Positions 61,892 to 64,000 of a DNA stretch of 64,000 nt are shown piece by piece. The notes below the pieces were generated by a model. That model made no database searches. It had not been told where the DNA came from and was given only the letters and a program-made list of their open reading frames with translations. This DNA is from Spirosoma rigui (GTDB taxonomy: Bacteria > Bacteroidota > Bacteroidia > Cytophagales > Spirosomataceae), in NCBI RefSeq assembly GCF_002067135.1, contig NZ_CP020105.1, positions 806,001-870,000 of the forward strand. Direction: 5' to 3'. Position numbers and translations under genes: made by a program. Position 1 is the stretch's first letter; the number at the start of each line of letters is the position of its first letter.

Positions 61892-64000
61892 ATGAGTGTC
61901 CGCGCTACGTTATTTACCCTCCTCACGCTGGTTGGGCTGGGAAGTCCATTGGCCATACAGGCCCAGACTCCAGTGCCAACCCCGCCAACGTCGCCAACCA
62001 TGGCGTTACCGGTTACGACTCCTCCGGTAGCAACTACAGTGGCTGCGGTCCCGAAAGTACCCATCAAACCCTACCGTGATGTGATCACAGCCGCAGCCCA
62101 AACAAGTCGGGGTTTGTTTACAGCCCACCGTGTCGACGAGAAGTATTACCTTGAAATCCCGGATTCGCTGCTTGGTTGCGAGTTCATGGCTATTACCCGC
62201 ATTGCCAAAGCACCAACCGGCGCGGGGTATGGCGGTGAGCTAGCCAACCGGCAGGTACTGCGTTGGGAACGGGGACCGGATAAGAAGCTTTTACTCCGGG
62301 TGGTGAGCTATATCAACGTAGGAAACGATACACTGCCTATTTCGCAAGCCGTGCGTAACTCCAACGTGGAGCCCATTGCAGCCGTCTTCGACTTGAGGGC
62401 CATTCGCAAGGATAGCGTATCGGCATCGGTTATTGACGTAACCGATTTTTTCAAGGGCGACAATCAGGTGGTATCCATAAATCCCGTGACCAAGTTTCGG
62501 TACCGGCTAACGGCCCTGTCGCCGGAAAGGTCATTTGTGCAACGGATCAAATCCTATCCGATCAATACCGAAGTGATGGTGACAAAAACGTTTACCGTCA
62601 ACACCACCCCGGTAGTACCATCTGCCGTACCGTCCCCGTTGCCTACTGTGGCGTTGCCCGTTGGCAGCGAAGCGGGAGCCGTAACGATGGAGATTAACAC
62701 ATCGATGATTCTGCTTCCCCGCACGCCTATGCGGAAACGTTTGTTCGACAGCCGGGTTGGTTACTTCGCCAACGGCTACACGGTTTATAACGATGCCTCC
62801 CAACGAACGATGGACGAGACGTTTGCGGTACACTGGAAACTGGAGGCCAAAAATGCGGCCGATGTACAGCGTCAGAAAGCGGGGGAACTGATTGAACCCC
62901 GAAAACCCATTGTATACTACATCGATCCGGCTACCCCACTCAAATGGCGTAAATCACTGAAACTAGGCGTTGCTGACTGGCAGGTAGCTTTCGAAAAAGC
63001 GGGCTGGAAAAACGCCATTTATGCCAAAGATTGGGATAGTAAGGATACGACACTGAGCCTTGAGGATGCCCGGTATTCCGTAATCCGTTACTTCGCATCG
63101 GATGTTGAAAATGCCTATGGGCCAAACGTGCACGACCCCCGTTCGGGTGAAATCATCGAAAGCCATATCGGCTGGTACCACAACGTAATGAACCTGCTTC
63201 GAAAGTGGTATATGGTGCAGGGAGCTGCGGTCGATGAACGGGCACGTAAACCAGCGTTTGACGACGAGTTGATGGGGCAGTTGGTTCGATTTGTATCCTC
63301 GCACGAGGTCGGGCACACGCTTGGGTTACGGCACAACTACGGATCAAGTCATGCTACACCGGTTGAGAAACTGCGCGACAAAGCGTTTATCAAACAGTAT
63401 GGTCATACGGCGTCTATCATGGACTACGCCCGGTTTAACTACGTAGCACAACCTGAAGACAGTATACAGGACCTTTTTCCACGCATTGGTACCTACGACA
63501 TATGGGCCATTGAGTGGGGCTATAAGCCAATCTACGATACACCAACGCCCGAAGCAGATAAGTTAATTCTGAACCAATGGGTGAAAAAACACGCTGGTGA
63601 TCCCCGGTATTGGTTCGGCACCGAAACGAACCCCCTTGACCCGCGGTCGCAAAGTGAAGACCTCGGCGATAATGCCATGACTGCCAGCACATATGGCATT
63701 AAAAACTTAAAACGCATTCTACCTAATCTTACGAAGTGGACCGGCGAAGAAGCCGAAGATTACGACAAATTACGAGAGATGTACGGCGAGATAGCAGGGC
63801 AGTTTCGTCGGTACATGGGCCACGTAACCAAATACGTTGGTGGGGTTTATGAAACACCTCGTACCTACGATCAGCCGGGTACTATCTACGAGCCAACGCC
63901 CCGTGTGCTGCAGAAAAGTGCGGTATCTTTTCTGAATCAGCAGCTCTTTCAAACGCCAACCTGGTTACTTAATCCAGAGGTTATGCAGCTCGTCCGGCCT
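61892..64000 (+). CDS. Zinc-dependent metalloprotease, DUF5117/DUF5118 type (3' end outside window)
   Basis: 703 codons are visible from the ATG at 61892 and the frame is open at the right edge. The signal peptide (MSVRATLFTLLTLVGLGSPL then AIQAQ) is followed by a Pro/Thr-rich spacer. Then come the DUF5118-like start (DVITAAAQTSRGLFTAHRVD), a DUF5117-like region (YYLEIPDSLLGCEFMAITRI, FANGYTVYNDASQRTMDETF) and the protease domain with HEVGHTLGLRHNY at 471-483 (HExxHxxGxxH) and Met-turn SIMDYARFNY. Proteins of this set are secreted Bacteroidota proteases of unknown substrate. A second Pro-rich insert lies near residues 230-255 (TTPVVPSAVPSPLPTVALPV). It is the third secreted metallopeptidase in a row. 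Confidence 0.9.
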   Translation, partial: MSVRATLFTLLTLVGLGSPLAIQAQTPVPTPPTSPTMALPVTTPPVATTVAAVPKVPIKPYRDVITAAAQTSRGLFTAHRVDEKYYLEIPDSLLGCEFMAITRIAKAPTGAGYGGELANRQVLRWERGPDKKLLLRVVSYINVGNDTLPISQAVRNSNVEPIAAVFDLRAIRKDSVSASVIDVTDFFKGDNQVVSINPVTKFRYRLTALSPERSFVQRIKSYPINTEVMVTKTFTVNTTPVVPSAVPSPLPTVALPVGSEAGAVTMEINTSMILLPRTPMRKRLFDSRVGYFANGYTVYNDASQRTMDETFAVHWKLEAKNAADVQRQKAGELIEPRKPIVYYIDPATPLKWRKSLKLGVADWQVAFEKAGWKNAIYAKDWDSKDTTLSLEDARYSVIRYFASDVENAYGPNVHDPRSGEIIESHIGWYHNVMNLLRKWYMVQGAAVDERARKPAFDDELMGQLVRFVSSHEVGHTLGLRHNYGSSHATPVEKLRDKAFIKQYGHTASIMDYARFNYVAQPEDSIQDLFPRIGTYDIWAIEWGYKPIYDTPTPEADKLILNQWVKKHAGDPRYWFGTETNPLDPRSQSEDLGDNAMTASTYGIKNLKRILPNLTKWTGEEAEDYDKLREMYGEIAGQFRRYMGHVTKYVGGVYETPRTYDQPGTIYEPTPRVLQKSAVSFLNQQLFQTPTWLLNPEVMQLVRP

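Overview
The window looks like a chromosomal segment from a Cytophagales bacterium of the Bacteroidota, most like Spirosoma or Fibrella relatives. The reasons are two SusC/SusD pairs, several lipoproteins with CusA-CusC type fusions and FG-GAP/VCBS lipoproteins, BatD, sparse Shine-Dalgarno sites, candidate -7 boxes of the TAnnTTTG type, and moderately GC-rich coding DNA with AT-rich spacers. The genus is an inference from style, not from a marker gene. No rRNA, tRNA, CRISPR array, transposase or phage gene was seen.

Bases 1-20325 hold two paralogous outer-membrane uptake modules that point away from each other across an 802-base AT-rich spacer (10936-11737). The minus-strand module reads susC, susD, then two large FG-GAP/ASPIC-UnbV lipoproteins, the second of which runs off the left edge. 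The plus-strand module reads susC, susD, a 185-residue lipoprotein of no recognised family, and one FG-GAP/ASPIC-UnbV lipoprotein. Each module has hairpins right after susD, which would let SusCD be made in excess of the propeller proteins. No local sigma/anti-sigma or two-component regulator is visible.

Bases 20525-34824 carry a large FAD/Fe-S dehydrogenase of the D-lactate/2-hydroxyglutarate type, and a heavy-metal RND efflux operon: a small His-rich secreted protein, an RND pump fused to its own TolC-like outer-membrane factor, and a lipoprotein adaptor. They also carry a secreted M43-like metalloprotease, an APC amino-acid permease and a low-complexity secreted protein that ends at a perfect 31-bp hairpin.

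Bases 34828-48444 hold a stand-alone TonB-dependent receptor, a Tat-exported Gfo/Idh/MocA oxidoreductase, ApbE, a two-helix membrane peptide, chorismate synthase (aroC), BatD, a short conserved-looking peptide, a beta-CASP metallo-hydrolase, penicillin-binding protein 1C and an NTF2-like secreted protein.

Bases 48555-64000 carry an alpha-2-macroglobulin lipoprotein with an intact thioester (near pbpC, as in the known pbpC/yfhM pairing), an extraordinarily Arg/Asp-rich lipoprotein, a gamma-carbonic-anhydrase-like protein coupled to a HupE/UreJ-like membrane protein, two tandem M1 metallopeptidases and the start of a large zinc metalloprotease that runs off the right edge.

The most unusual signals are the mirrored SusCD/propeller modules with post-susD hairpins and an extra unknown lipoprotein, and GC-rich palindromic elements sitting in frame inside two unrelated genes (the RND fusion and pbpC). 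The Arg/Asp repeat lipoprotein and the patchwork identity between the two M1 peptidases also stand out.
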